From positions 124,001 through 188,000 of the forward strand of contig FQWG01000003.1 in the NCBI GenBank assembly GCA_900129595.1: a stretch of DNA of 64,000 nt, in the 5' to 3' direction. Source of the DNA: Flavobacterium frigidimaris. GTDB lineage: Bacteria; Bacteroidota; Bacteroidia; Flavobacteriales; Flavobacteriaceae. Of the stretch, positions 35,785 through 44,580 are shown one piece after another. The stretch's first letter is position 1. Every line of letters begins with the position of its first letter. A program made the position numbers and the translations under genes. The notes below the pieces were generated by a model. That model worked only from the letters and a program-made list of their open reading frames with translations, searched no databases and was not told the origin of the DNA.

Positions 35785-37245
35785 TTATTTAACTGGAATA
35801 TTAGACAGAATTTCTAATACAAATTTCCAATATTTCTGAGCTGAAGAGATACTCGCTCTTTCATCCGGAGAGTGCGCACCGTGAATTGTTGGTCCAAAAG
35901 AAATCATATCCATTTCAGGATAATTTGTTCCAAGGATCCCACATTCCAAACCAGCGTGACAAGCCACAACTTTAGGCTTTTCGTTATTTTGTTTTTCATA
36001 AATACCAACCAAAGTATCTAATATTTCAGAATTTACATTTGGCGTCCATCCCGGATATGACCCCGAAAGCTCTACTTCGCAACCTACCAATTCAAAAGCA
36101 GAACGCAACGCATTCGCTAAATCAAATTTTGAAGTTTCTACAGAAGAACGTGTTAAGCATCCAATAGATATTTCTCCGTCTTTTATGATAACCCTTGCAA
36201 TATTATTCGAAGTTTCAACCAAATCAGCCATATCAGCACTCATCCTGTAAACACCGTTATGAGCAGCATAAATAGCACGAATAATTCCTTCCTGAACACC
36301 TAAATCCATTACTTTTGATGGCGTATCGCATTTTACGATCTCAATAGATAAATTAGGTTCCGTTGTTTTATATTCTGTTTTAATATCATTGATGATTTCC
36401 TGCATATCAAAAATATACGCCTCATCAAACATTTCAGAAATAATTACTTTTGCAACACTTTCTCTTGGAATCGCATTTCGTAAACTTCCTCCATTAATTT
36501 CTGCTACCTGCAAACCAAAGTTTTCAAAAGCATCAAACAACAAACGGTTCATGATTTTATTCGCATTCCCTAAACCTTTATGAATATCCATTCCTGAATG
36601 ACCACCATTTAACCCTTTTACGGTAATAATATGCCCTACAGATCCTTCCGGAACTTCTTCTTCATGATAGCTTCTCGTAGCCGTTACATCAATTCCTCCA
36701 GCGCAACCAATATCAATTTCATCATCTTCTTCTGTATCTAAATTCAACAGAATCTGTCCCTGAAGAATTCCTCCTTTTAAGTTTAAAGCTCCGGTCATTC
36801 CGGTTTCCTCATCAATTGTAAACAAAGCCTCGATCGCAGGATGCGGAATGTCTTTACTTTCTAAAATAGCCATAATTGTCGCTACTCCTAACCCGTTGTC
36901 TGCACCAAGTGTTGTTCCGCGAGCGCGAACCCAGTCACCATCAACATACATATCAATTCCCTGGGTATCAAAATCAAAAACAGTATCTGCATTTTTTTGG
37001 TGCACCATATCAAGATGTCCCTGCATAACAATTGCTTTACGGTTTTCCATTCCCGGAGTTGCCGGTTTTCTGATAATTACATTTCGAATATCGTCTTCAA
37101 AAGTTTCTAAACCTAAGCTGTTTCCAAAGTTTTTCATAAACTCGATCACACGTTCTTCTTTCTTTGAAGGACGAGGAACTGCATTTAAATCGGCAAACTT
37201 ATTCCATAGCACTTTAGGCTCCAGATTTCTTATTTCTTGACTCAT
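35785..37245 (-). CDS. pepD: Aminoacyl-histidine dipeptidase (PepD), M20 family
   Basis: 486 residues from the ATG at 37245. A zinc-dependent cytoplasmic dipeptidase that splits dipeptides such as Xaa-His. Metal-ligand and catalytic motifs of the family are visible: QGHLDMVHQK, RGTTLGADNGLGVA, ALFTIDEETGMTG and LNLDTEEDDEIDIGCAGG, with a dimerisation domain following and the late ACHAGLECGIL and GPTIHGAHSPDE motifs. The length is normal. It is monocistronic; a dispersed inverted repeat lies upstream at 37311-37423. Confidence 0.95.
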   Translation of the reverse strand: MSQEIRNLEPKVLWNKFADLNAVPRPSKKEERVIEFMKNFGNSLGLETFEDDIRNVIIRKPATPGMENRKAIVMQGHLDMVHQKNADTVFDFDTQGIDMYVDGDWVRARGTTLGADNGLGVATIMAILESKDIPHPAIEALFTIDEETGMTGALNLKGGILQGQILLNLDTEEDDEIDIGCAGGIDVTATRSYHEEEVPEGSVGHIITVKGLNGGHSGMDIHKGLGNANKIMNRLLFDAFENFGLQVAEINGGSLRNAIPRESVAKVIISEMFDEAYIFDMQEIINDIKTEYKTTEPNLSIEIVKCDTPSKVMDLGVQEGIIRAIYAAHNGVYRMSADMADLVETSNNIARVIIKDGEISIGCLTRSSVETSKFDLANALRSAFELVGCEVELSGSYPGWTPNVNSEILDTLVGIYEKQNNEKPKVVACHAGLECGILGTNYPEMDMISFGPTIHGAHSPDERASISSAQKYWKFVLEILSNIPVK

Positions 37246-37310
37246 TATATTTTGTTTGAAGTTTAACAATTAAGAACTTCAAAGTTACAAAGTTTATATT
37301 TTTTTTCGCC

Positions 37311-37423
37311 ACGAATTTCACGAATTAGCACTAATCTTAATGAAATTAAAATACAATTTCACAAATGCTATTCTGTTTTGTAAAATTATAAACTAAAAAT
37401 TAATGAAAGTTCGCGAAATTCGT
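37311..37423. repeat. Dispersed inverted repeat (CCACGAATTTCACGAA type)
   Basis: ACGAATTTCACGAA (37311-37324) pairs with TTCGCGAAATTCGT (37410-37423) at 13 of 14 positions. The left flank reads CGCCACGAATTTCACGAATT, matching the family of the perfect repeat at 54473-54525. It occupies the 37246-37473 gap, where no gene is visible. Confidence 0.65.
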
Positions 37424-37473
37424 AGCTCACTTTTTTTAATTGTATTTATATTTACCTTTCCAAAATTAAAATT

Positions 37474-38535
37474 GTGAAATCAAAATACATCTTACCTTTA
37501 TTTTTTCTTCTACAAATCATTCTTTTAAAGATTCTTCCCTATTTTCCGGAATTCATAGAAAGCTTTTACAGCAACGGACTATATCTAAAGATCTCTCATT
37601 TTTCAAGAATCGTTTTCGGCAAAATTCCGTTTTCAATTGGCGATTGCCTCTATTCTGTTTTGATTTTGTTCCTGATTCGATGGATTTGGAAAACGAGAAA
37701 AACATGGAAAACACAATGGAAAGATAATCTTCTTCAGGCTCTTAGTGTGCTTGCTATATTTTACTTTTTCTTCCATTTGCTTTGGGCACTGAACTATTAC
37801 AGAGAACCTCTTTTTGAAAAAATGAAAATTCAAAGAGAATATACTGACGCTGAATTACTCGCTTTTACAAAAAAACTTATTGCCAAAACAAACGAAATTC
37901 AGTTTCAGATAACTAAAAAAGACAGCGCTAAAATCGTTTTTCCGTATTCTCAAAATCAGGCTTTCCAAATGAATTTAAGCGGTTATGAAAATCTGGCAAT
38001 TGAATATCCTTATTTTAAATACGAAATCCCAAGCATCAAGAAATCACTTTTCAGCCTCCCTCTTACCTATATGGGTTTTGGCGGTTATTTGAATCCGTTT
38101 ACGAATGAAGCCCAGGTAAATGATTTATTGCCAATGTACAATTTCCCTGTTACGAGCTGTCACGAAATGGCACACCAAATGGGTTATGCCAGCGAAAGTG
38201 AATGTAATTTTATTGGTGTTCTCGCTTCTGTCAGAAATCAAAATTTATATTATCAGTATTCCGGATATAGCTTTGCACTTCGCTATTGTTTGGGAATCTG
38301 GCAGGCAAAAGACGAAAAAACATTCAAAAAACTAAAGAGCACCGTGCATATTGGTATTCTGAAAAATTACCAGGAAAGTCAGGATTTCTGGAAACAATAT
38401 GATACTTTTATAGATAAAGGATTCCACGTTTTTTATGATAATTTCTTAAAAACAAATAATCAAAAAGATGGTATGGAAGGATATAGCAAATTTGTAGACC
38501 TCATGGTGAATTATTACAAAACGCGGGAATTATAA
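37474..38535 (+). CDS. DUF3810 membrane-anchored putative metallopeptidase
   Basis: 353 residues. Three N-terminal hydrophobic helices (to about residue 115) precede a soluble domain with SCHEMAHQMGYASESECNFIG, an HExxH zinc-binding motif with downstream acidic residues, so a metalloprotease activity is plausible. The best start is GTG at 37474; no suitable ATG lies nearby. The family is common in Bacteroidota and of unknown function. Dispersed CCCGATAGCTATCGGG palindromes follow it. Confidence 0.83.
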   Translation: MKSKYILPLFFLLQIILLKILPYFPEFIESFYSNGLYLKISHFSRIVFGKIPFSIGDCLYSVLILFLIRWIWKTRKTWKTQWKDNLLQALSVLAIFYFFFHLLWALNYYREPLFEKMKIQREYTDAELLAFTKKLIAKTNEIQFQITKKDSAKIVFPYSQNQAFQMNLSGYENLAIEYPYFKYEIPSIKKSLFSLPLTYMGFGGYLNPFTNEAQVNDLLPMYNFPVTSCHEMAHQMGYASESECNFIGVLASVRNQNLYYQYSGYSFALRYCLGIWQAKDEKTFKKLKSTVHIGILKNYQESQDFWKQYDTFIDKGFHVFYDNFLKTNNQKDGMEGYSKFVDLMVNYYKTREL

Positions 38536-38591
38536 AAATTAATCAGGGATATAACGGGTTAAATGGATTTACACCGATATTTTTCTGCCGC

Positions 38592-38609
38592 TCCCGATAG
38601 CTATCGGGA
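38592..38609. repeat. Dispersed palindrome TCCCGATAGCTATCGGGA
   Basis: A perfect 18-bp palindrome, continued by TAAAAGAATTAA. The same sequence with TAAAAGGATTAA occurs at 54387, and the core at 54550. A half-degenerate copy (GATAGCTATCGGGAGC) lies at 38671-38686. All are intergenic. Confidence 0.85.
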
Positions 38610-38670
38610 TAAAAGAATTAATCCCTAATTAAATTTTTGAAAGCTGGAAAATCTTTAAAAAAATTACCGT

Positions 38671-38686
38671 GATAGCTATCGGGAGC
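38671..38686. repeat. Degenerate copy of the CCCGATAGCTATCGGG palindrome
   Basis: The core GATAGCTATC and right flank GGGAGC are kept, while the left flank reads CCGT instead of CCC. It lies about 60 bp before the sigma factor start. Confidence 0.7.
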
Positions 38687-38741
38687 TTAAAAAAATTAAA
38701 AATTATTGTAACAAAAGTGATTTCAGCACTACTAACAGATT

Positions 38742-39236
38742 ATGAGCGAAAATCTAGAACAGTCATTTGTTGTGCAATTGCAGGCAAATCAGAATATAAT
38801 CCACAAGATTTGTAGATTATATACTGCTGGCGAAGATGCTCACAAAGACTTGTTTCAGGAAATTACCATTCAGTTATGGAAAGCTTATCCTAAATTTCGG
38901 GGCGATAGTAAATTTTCGACCTGGACATATCGTGTCGCTTTAAATACTGCGATCACCTTATACCGAAAAACCAAAAGAACCATATCAACCGTTGAGTATG
39001 AAAGTCATCAGCATTTTGTAAAAGATGTTGATTACAATTATGAAGAAGAAGAACAGATTAAATTGATGTACAAAGCAGTTTATCAGCTTAATGACATCGA
39101 AAAAGCATTAGTTTTTATGTATTTAGAAGACAAAGATTATCAGGAAATAGCTGAAACCTTAGGAATCAGTGAAGTGAATGCACGTGTGAAAATGAACAGA
39201 ATTAAAGGGAAACTTAAAAAAATACTAAATCCTTAA
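38742..39236 (+). CDS. ECF-type RNA polymerase sigma factor
   Basis: 164 residues. Region 2 (HKDLFQEITIQLWKAYPKFRGDSKFSTWTYRVALNTAITLYRK) and region 4 helix-turn-helix (YQEIAETLGISEVNARVKMNRIKGKLKKIL) are typical of extracytoplasmic function sigma factors. It precedes, by 8 bp, a membrane protein gene likely to encode its partner, so an anti-sigma arrangement is plausible. The upstream region holds dispersed palindromes; no ECF promoter can be assigned with confidence. Confidence 0.92.
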   Translation: MSENLEQSFVVQLQANQNIIHKICRLYTAGEDAHKDLFQEITIQLWKAYPKFRGDSKFSTWTYRVALNTAITLYRKTKRTISTVEYESHQHFVKDVDYNYEEEEQIKLMYKAVYQLNDIEKALVFMYLEDKDYQEIAETLGISEVNARVKMNRIKGKLKKILNP

Positions 39237-39244
39237 AAATTATT

Positions 39245-39877
39245 ATGAAAGAACTGGATTTACTAAAAAAAGACTGGAAAAAGAACGAAAATTCTTTTGA
39301 ACAAATTTCTGAAAAGGACATCTATAAAATGATACATAAAAAATCTTCTTCTATCGTAAGGTGGATTTTGATTATTAGCATTTTGGAAGTTTTACTCTGG
39401 ACATTTTCTAATTTATTCATTAATACGGATGATGTTTTAAAAAGAATGAACCATCCTGAAATTGTATTGATTCTGGAGTACCTAACCTATATCAATTATA
39501 TTATTGTATTAATTTTTATTTTTGTTTTTTATAAAAACTACAGAACTATTTCTACTACTGTAGCAACAAAATCTTTAATGGGTGCAATTTTAAAAACCAG
39601 AAAAACGGTACAGTATTATGTATGGTATAATTTGGGGATGATCATTGTCTCGACTATATTGAGCTTCTTTGTTGGCTTTGTTTACAATCCTGACATGGCA
39701 TTTTTGAGAGAAAAATTAGCTGCCAACGGAAAAACAATGCTGGTATCTGCAGGGATTTTAATTCTGATAATACTAGGCTTCTTCGGGATATTCTGGTGCT
39801 TTTACAGACTGCTCTACGGAACTTTATTACGTAGATTATATGCAAACTATAAGGAGTTGAAAAAGATAGATATTTAA
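39245..39877 (+). CDS. Membrane protein, candidate anti-sigma partner
   Basis: 210 residues. A cytoplasmic N-terminus of about 38 residues (MKELDLLKKDWKKNENSFEQ..., then KDIYKMIHKKSSSIVRW) is followed by four hydrophobic helices (about 40-60, 80-105, 130-150, 165-190). Genes directly after ECF sigma factors in Bacteroidota often encode such proteins, and the charged N-terminal tail could bind the sigma factor. I do not recognise a named family; the anti-sigma role is inferred from position and topology. Confidence 0.7.
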   Translation: MKELDLLKKDWKKNENSFEQISEKDIYKMIHKKSSSIVRWILIISILEVLLWTFSNLFINTDDVLKRMNHPEIVLILEYLTYINYIIVLIFIFVFYKNYRTISTTVATKSLMGAILKTRKTVQYYVWYNLGMIIVSTILSFFVGFVYNPDMAFLREKLAANGKTMLVSAGILILIILGFFGIFWCFYRLLYGTLLRRLYANYKELKKIDI

Positions 39878-39963
39878 ATAATGTAAGTTGAAGAGTGGCA
39901 CAGGTTCAAAGTTTTTTTCCATCTCAATTAAAAACCGGAAAACTAAAACAACTTTTTTAAAGT

Positions 39964-40791
39964 CTAATTTTCTTCTGATGCCTTATAACTCCATCTTCTC
40001 ATTTCATTAAGTTCTTCCTCTACTTTGATTTCTTCGGCGGGAATAACTTTCAGGAATGATGGATGCTGCTCTATAGCATATTCTACTTTTTCAACGATTT
40101 GTTCGATTGTATCGTTTTCATAGTCAATATCAAGAGGTTCTTTGATGATAAAAGACTGTAGAATTCCTTTTTTCTTCATTCGTAATCCTTTTTTATCAAA
40201 CGAACGGCGGAAACCGTCAATAACAATCGGGATTACAATGGGTTTGTGCTGTTTAATGATATGTGCTGTTCCTTTACGAACCGGTTTAAACGATTTTGTC
40301 GTTCCCTGAGGAAACGTAATTACCCAACCGTCTTCAAGGGCAATTCTAATATTTTCAGTATCATTTGGGTTAACATCTCTTTTTTCTGTAACATCAACAC
40401 CTTTTGCACGCCAGGTTCTTTCGACCGTAATTGCTCCAACATAAGCTAAAATTCTTGGCAACAAACCTGCCTGCATGGTTTCTTTGGCCGCAACATAATA
40501 AATATTCATCTTTGGCTGCCACAGATAACCAATATTCTTAATAGTATCCTGACGTCCGCTTAAACTTGCGTTAAACACGTGAAACATGGCAACAACATCT
40601 GCAAAATAAGTCTGATGATTGGATATAAACAAAACATTCGTATCCGGAAGCGTCTTAATAATTTCAGATCCTTCGATCTGCAAATCGTTAAAACCCCTGT
40701 ATCTTCTATGAGTCATGGAACCCAAAATACGGATTAACCATTTCTTGATGAATAATATATGTCCGAAAGGATTTCGTTTAAACAATCCCAT
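39964..40791 (-). CDS. PlsC-like acyltransferase, divergent motifs
   Basis: 275 residues from the ATG at 40791 (MGLFKRNPFGHILFIKKWL). It resembles 1-acyl-glycerol-3-phosphate acyltransferases, but motif I reads NHQTYFAD, so the catalytic His59 and Asp65 are separated by five residues instead of four, and motif III reads FPQGTTKS instead of FPEGTR. The motif order and spacing otherwise fit. A membrane-associated lipid acyltransferase is likely; the substrate may differ from phosphatidic acid synthesis. It lies between convergent genes and is probably monocistronic. Confidence 0.82.
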   Translation of the reverse strand: MGLFKRNPFGHILFIKKWLIRILGSMTHRRYRGFNDLQIEGSEIIKTLPDTNVLFISNHQTYFADVVAMFHVFNASLSGRQDTIKNIGYLWQPKMNIYYVAAKETMQAGLLPRILAYVGAITVERTWRAKGVDVTEKRDVNPNDTENIRIALEDGWVITFPQGTTKSFKPVRKGTAHIIKQHKPIVIPIVIDGFRRSFDKKGLRMKKKGILQSFIIKEPLDIDYENDTIEQIVEKVEYAIEQHPSFLKVIPAEEIKVEEELNEMRRWSYKASEEN

Positions 40792-40916
40792 AGCTGTGTA
40801 TTGTGTTTTTTTGTTATCACGCAAACATACAAAAATTATTCTTTTAGCTGTACTATAAAGCAATTTCGCAAATAAATTGATAGTATCATGAATATCAAAT
40901 TGTTATTTTTTTGATT

Positions 40917-41567
40917 TTATGATTTTCCGTCAAAAGTTATTTTCAAAACATCTCTCAGTTCACTTAAAATCATTGCGGTTGCTCCCCAAACAATATGATT
41001 TTGAATATTAAATGCAGGAACTGAAACATTATTAGCGTAAGAAGTTGACAATGTGGCTTCGATAATGATTTCATCGTTTAAAAAAACAGAAAGCGGCAAT
41101 TCTATTATATCGGCTACTTCTCTGATATCCGGATAAAACGAAAGTTCTTCTTTTGAAATTCCTAAATATGGATGCACCAAAAAGTTACTTGGCGGAATGT
41201 ACATTGGGGTAAATTGTTTGATCACTTCTATTTTTTCCGGAGCAACACCTACTTCTTCATGTGTTTCCCGCAGCGCTGTTTCCTCATAATCCGCATCTGT
41301 AGTTTCATACTTGCCACCGGGAAAAGCAATTTGAGCCGAATGAACGCCGTTGTAAGCGTTCCTGACAATTAAAACCAAATGAACTTTTCCGTCTTTTGGA
41401 TAAAACAACATCATAACAGCAGCAATTCTGGGATTCTGCTGTTTCAAATCCAGATTTTTCAAGGATTCCATGCGTTCTTTTGGAGCCATTTTCATGTGCG
41501 ATGCAAATGCCGGTAGTTCAACCGGAATTAAATCAGGAACATATTGCAAAAAATCTTGAAAATCCAT
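40917..41567 (-). CDS. Nudix hydrolase, CoA pyrophosphatase-like
   Basis: 216 residues from the ATG at 41567; the longer frame would need a TTG start. The Nudix box is complete: the GGKYET...YEETALRETHEEVGV stretch holds the G-x5-E-x7-REUxEExGU residues. The preceding FPGGK and the flanking LVVLIVRNAYNGVHSAQIAFPGGK-type arrangement fit CoA/NADH pyrophosphatases (NudL-like). It probably recycles CoA or oxidised CoA in the cytoplasm. It is monocistronic. Confidence 0.9.
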   Translation of the reverse strand: MDFQDFLQYVPDLIPVELPAFASHMKMAPKERMESLKNLDLKQQNPRIAAVMMLFYPKDGKVHLVLIVRNAYNGVHSAQIAFPGGKYETTDADYEETALRETHEEVGVAPEKIEVIKQFTPMYIPPSNFLVHPYLGISKEELSFYPDIREVADIIELPLSVFLNDEIIIEATLSTSYANNVSVPAFNIQNHIVWGATAMILSELRDVLKITFDGKS

Positions 41568-41658
41568 ATTCAAAGTTTATTTTTGTATTTTCAAATAAAA
41601 TATAAATATAGTTTAGAAAACGCGTTTCTACAAGCTTTCTAAAACCAAACCCATAAAA

Positions 41659-42093
41659 ATGTACAGCAAAGAAGAATCACAAAAAATAAAAAGAGAATTT
41701 TGGGTGGCTTTCGCCGAAAAATATCCACGTAAATGGGTGCTTTATGATACGAAGATCAAGGATTTCTCTTTTAAATTTTATGTCGACAATAAAAAAGCAC
41801 AGGTTTTAGTCGATATTGAACAAAGAAGCGATGAAAAACGAAATGCTTATTTTGAAAAACTGGAAGCTTTAAAAAATATTCTGGAAGAGGAATTTATCAA
41901 AGATCTTGTTTTCGAAAAAAACTATACGCTCGAAAGTGGCAAAACAATTAGTAGAATCTGGATCGAAATAACAGGTGTAGGTTTTAGCAACCGCAATAAT
42001 TGGGATACTATTTTTGATTTCTTTTTCGAAAAAATGAATGCTTTAGAAATGTTTTATCTGGAGTATGATGATTTTATTAAAGATATTTCTTAG
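41659..42093 (+). CDS. DUF4268 domain protein
   Basis: 144 residues, cytoplasmic. The family pattern REFWVAFAEKYP...KWVLYDTKIKDFSFKFYVDNKKAQVLVDIEQ and WIEITGVGFSNRNNWDTIFDFFFEKM identifies DUF4268, which resembles restriction-endonuclease-like folds in other proteins. Here it is a stand-alone domain. It is divergent from the Nudix gene and followed by a terminator at 42140. The function is unknown. Confidence 0.82.
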   Translation: MYSKEESQKIKREFWVAFAEKYPRKWVLYDTKIKDFSFKFYVDNKKAQVLVDIEQRSDEKRNAYFEKLEALKNILEEEFIKDLVFEKNYTLESGKTISRIWIEITGVGFSNRNNWDTIFDFFFEKMNALEMFYLEYDDFIKDIS

Positions 42094-42139
42094 AGTTACT
42101 AAGGTTCTGAGATGCTAAGGTTCTAAGATTTCATATACC

Positions 42140-42171
42140 AAACCCAACAGGTTTAAAAAACTGTTGGGTTT
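42140..42171 (+). terminator. Terminator after the DUF4268 gene
   Basis: AAACCCAACAG (42140-42150) pairs perfectly with CTGTTGGGTTT (42161-42171), 10-nt loop, followed by T-rich sequence; it also ends the convergent 60-aa gene region. Confidence 0.88.
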
Positions 42172-42195
42172 ATATTTTGAAACTTTATTCTCCTT

Positions 42196-42378
42196 TTATA
42201 TACCTATTTTCTGAAACAACAGTATCAAAATAAAGATTGTAGCAAGTCGATAATAGTTGATCCAACCTTCTTTCTTTTTTTGATCTTTAGAAGCATTTTC
42301 GCTGTACTTATACCACGAATATCCATTGTATAGCAAGATCAATATATAAAGTCCTATTAACAAATTACTCCAAATCAT
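42196..42378 (-). CDS. Small two-helix membrane protein
   Basis: 60 residues (MIWSNLLIGLYILILLY...KENASKD-type loop...YYRLATIFILILLFQKIGI). Two hydrophobic helices at about 3-20 and 44-58 surround a Lys/Glu-rich cytoplasmic loop (ENASKDQKKKEG). The composition and a clean ATG support a real gene; no family is recognised. It lies between the terminator at 42140 and an unassigned A/T-rich gap. Confidence 0.55.
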   Translation of the reverse strand: MIWSNLLIGLYILILLYNGYSWYKYSENASKDQKKKEGWINYYRLATIFILILLFQKIGI

Positions 42379-42556
42379 AACGTCTTATCTTTTATATTAA
42401 TATCAAAATATTATTTAAATTTCGTTATTCAAATTTATGCCGTTTTTTAAAATTGTCTTAGTCGAAAACCGGGTATTATCATCTCTCCAGGATATTAAGT
42501 AAGTTTTTTTTAGCAAACCCGACAGGTTTGGTTAAACCGTTGGGGTTTTGTTACTA

Positions 42557-43144
42557 TTATTCCTTAATTGTTATTTTGGGTAACTCTTGTGATGTCATTA
42601 CATTTAACAAATCTGTTCTGTCGTTTTTCAAGTTTTTAAGAAAGGATGTTATTTTATCATCATAACTTCTTTTTGAATAGGCATAAATAAGCAATGCTTT
42701 TTTATTGTTTTTTAATTCTATCTGTTTGTAGCGATAAACTATAAATTCTACTATATCAATTTTATCGTTTTTTCCTGAACTTAATAAGCAATCTAAAATA
42801 CTTTCTTTTCCGTCCGGACTTTTTATCACACTAAAATTGCTCACTTTATCCGTTTCTTTTCTTTTGTTGAGTTCACTTACTTTTTGACTTATTGCATCAT
42901 CAACAGAAAGATCCGTTACAAAAACATGAATCGTAAGTAATTGATTAAAATGTTCTACTGTTTCATTTTTAGGAAGATATTCCTGGGCATAATAATTGTC
43001 TTTTGGATGGGCCGTCCATGCCAGAGAAAATTTTGTTTTATTGAATTCGATCGGTCCTTTTACTCCTATCCTTTCAACCGGTTCTTCATTTATTGTTGAA
43101 AACGACATTAATAAAACAGCTGCCAGACAAAGCATTTTTTTCAT
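42557..43144 (-). CDS. Hypothetical secreted protein
   Basis: 195 residues with a signal peptide (MKKMLCLAAVLLMSFSTI). The mature part is a single soluble domain with DDAISQKVSELNKRKETDK and VEFIVYRYKQIELKNNKKALLIYAYSKRSY, a mix of strands and helices of unknown family. A GC-poor near-hairpin at about 42515-42550 may be its terminator. A second secreted gene lies just upstream on the same strand, so the two may form an operon. Confidence 0.72.
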   Translation of the reverse strand: MKKMLCLAAVLLMSFSTINEEPVERIGVKGPIEFNKTKFSLAWTAHPKDNYYAQEYLPKNETVEHFNQLLTIHVFVTDLSVDDAISQKVSELNKRKETDKVSNFSVIKSPDGKESILDCLLSSGKNDKIDIVEFIVYRYKQIELKNNKKALLIYAYSKRSYDDKITSFLKNLKNDRTDLLNVMTSQELPKITIKE

Positions 43145-43192
43145 TTTTTTTGAGTTTAGTAAAGAGTGAATCTTAGTATCGGTACTGTTTAT

Positions 43193-43603
43193 TTAAACAC
43201 TAAAAATATTATAAACAATAATATGATCGTCGTAATTAATATAAAGCTGTTTGCGATAATCTTGTTTTTTACGGGTAATGATAGAGAGTTTGCACTCTCT
43301 GCCGTCATTGTCTTTACACATAAAAGAATACACAATATCTGTATCGTTTTCTTCGCGTTCGATATAATCCTCAATATTAAAAAGCTGTATTTCCTGCGAG
43401 TACACTACAATTCTGTGTTTATTGGTATCCAAAATTACCGATAGTTTGACTGAATCAAGGTTCGACCATTCGCCCCATTTTCCTCTTTCATTTTTCTCTA
43501 AAACACTAAAACCCGATGTCTTAAATTGATAAGTCTGACTATAACTTTGGTGCAAACCAAGCGTTAAAAAAAATACTATTAAGTAGGTACGTAGAGAATT
43601 CAT
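43193..43603 (-). CDS. Hypothetical secreted protein
   Basis: 136 residues with a signal peptide (MNSLRTYLIVFFLTLGLHQSYSQ). The mature domain of about 110 residues is beta-rich (VKLSVILDTNKHRIVVYSQEIQLF, CKLSIITRKKQDYRKQLYINYDD). No family is recognised. It lies 20 bp downstream of the nitronate monooxygenase-like gene, which continues upstream on the same strand, so the two are probably cotranscribed. Confidence 0.7.
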   Translation of the reverse strand: MNSLRTYLIVFFLTLGLHQSYSQTYQFKTSGFSVLEKNERGKWGEWSNLDSVKLSVILDTNKHRIVVYSQEIQLFNIEDYIEREENDTDIVYSFMCKDNDGRECKLSIITRKKQDYRKQLYINYDDHIIVYNIFSV

Positions 43604-43623
43604 ATATTATTTGATGCAGATAA

Positions 43624-44568
43624 TTAAAATTCAAATTTAGACTTTTCCTGACAAGCAAATTCAAAATCAGCGATCATTTCCTGAACAATTTGCTTTACGG
43701 GCAAAATTTCATGAATTAATCCTGCAATTTGTCCTATTTCTAGTTCCCCTTCTTCAAGATCTCCTTCAAACATTCCTTTTTTAGCTCTTGCTCTGCCCAA
43801 AAGCTGTACTAAACCCTCTTTTGAAGGGCATTTTTCGTACAAATCCTGAACATCATTGTAGAACTTATTTTTAATCAGGCGCACCGGTGCCAATTCTTTT
43901 AATGTCAATTGCGTATCGCCTTCTTTTACAGCAATGATTTTTTGTTTGAAATTATCATGAGAAGATGATTCTAAAGATGCAGCAAAACGGCTTCCAACCT
44001 GAACACCATCTGCACCTAAAATCATAGCAGCAAGCATTCCGCGTCCCGTTGCAATTCCGCCGGCAGCAATAATCGGGATTTTAATTTTTTCTTTTACCAT
44101 TGGGATCAAAGTCAATGTCGTGGTTTCATCACGTCCGTTATGTCCTCCAGCTTCAAAACCTTCGGCCACAATTGCATCGACTCCCGCTTCTTGTGCTTTT
44201 AGAGCAAAAACACTGCTGCTCACCACATGCACCACCGTAATTCCTTTTTCTTTCAAAAAAGAAGTCCATGTTTTAGGATTTCCTGCCGAAGTAAAAACGA
44301 TTTTCACTCCTTCATCGATCACAATATTCATGATTTCTTCGATATTGGGATACAACATCGGAATGTTTACCCCAAAAGGTTTATTGGTTGCTTTTTTACA
44401 TTTCTGAATATGTTCCCGCAATACTTCCGGATACATCGATCCTGCGCCAATAAGTCCTAAACCTCCTGCATTACTTACAGCAGAAGCTAATTTGTAACCG
44501 CTATTCCAAATCATTCCGCCTTGAATAATTGGATACTTTATATCAAAAAGTTGTGTGATTTTATTCAT
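43624..44568 (-). CDS. Nitronate monooxygenase / FabK-like flavin oxidoreductase
   Basis: 314 residues. The FMN-binding TIM barrel has the family motifs KYPIIQGGMIWNSGYKLASAVSNAGGLGLIGAGSM at the N-terminus, DAIVAEGFEAGGHNG and IPIIAAGGIATGRGMLAAMILGADGVQVGSRF. The group includes NAD(P)H-dependent flavin oxidoreductases, nitronate monooxygenases and enoyl-ACP reductase FabK, and sequence alone does not decide. It follows the S8 protease gene by 12 bp and precedes a small secreted-protein gene. Confidence 0.9.
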   Translation of the reverse strand: MNKITQLFDIKYPIIQGGMIWNSGYKLASAVSNAGGLGLIGAGSMYPEVLREHIQKCKKATNKPFGVNIPMLYPNIEEIMNIVIDEGVKIVFTSAGNPKTWTSFLKEKGITVVHVVSSSVFALKAQEAGVDAIVAEGFEAGGHNGRDETTTLTLIPMVKEKIKIPIIAAGGIATGRGMLAAMILGADGVQVGSRFAASLESSSHDNFKQKIIAVKEGDTQLTLKELAPVRLIKNKFYNDVQDLYEKCPSKEGLVQLLGRARAKKGMFEGDLEEGELEIGQIAGLIHEILPVKQIVQEMIADFEFACQEKSKFEF

Positions 44569-44580
44569 TCAAAAATGCTA

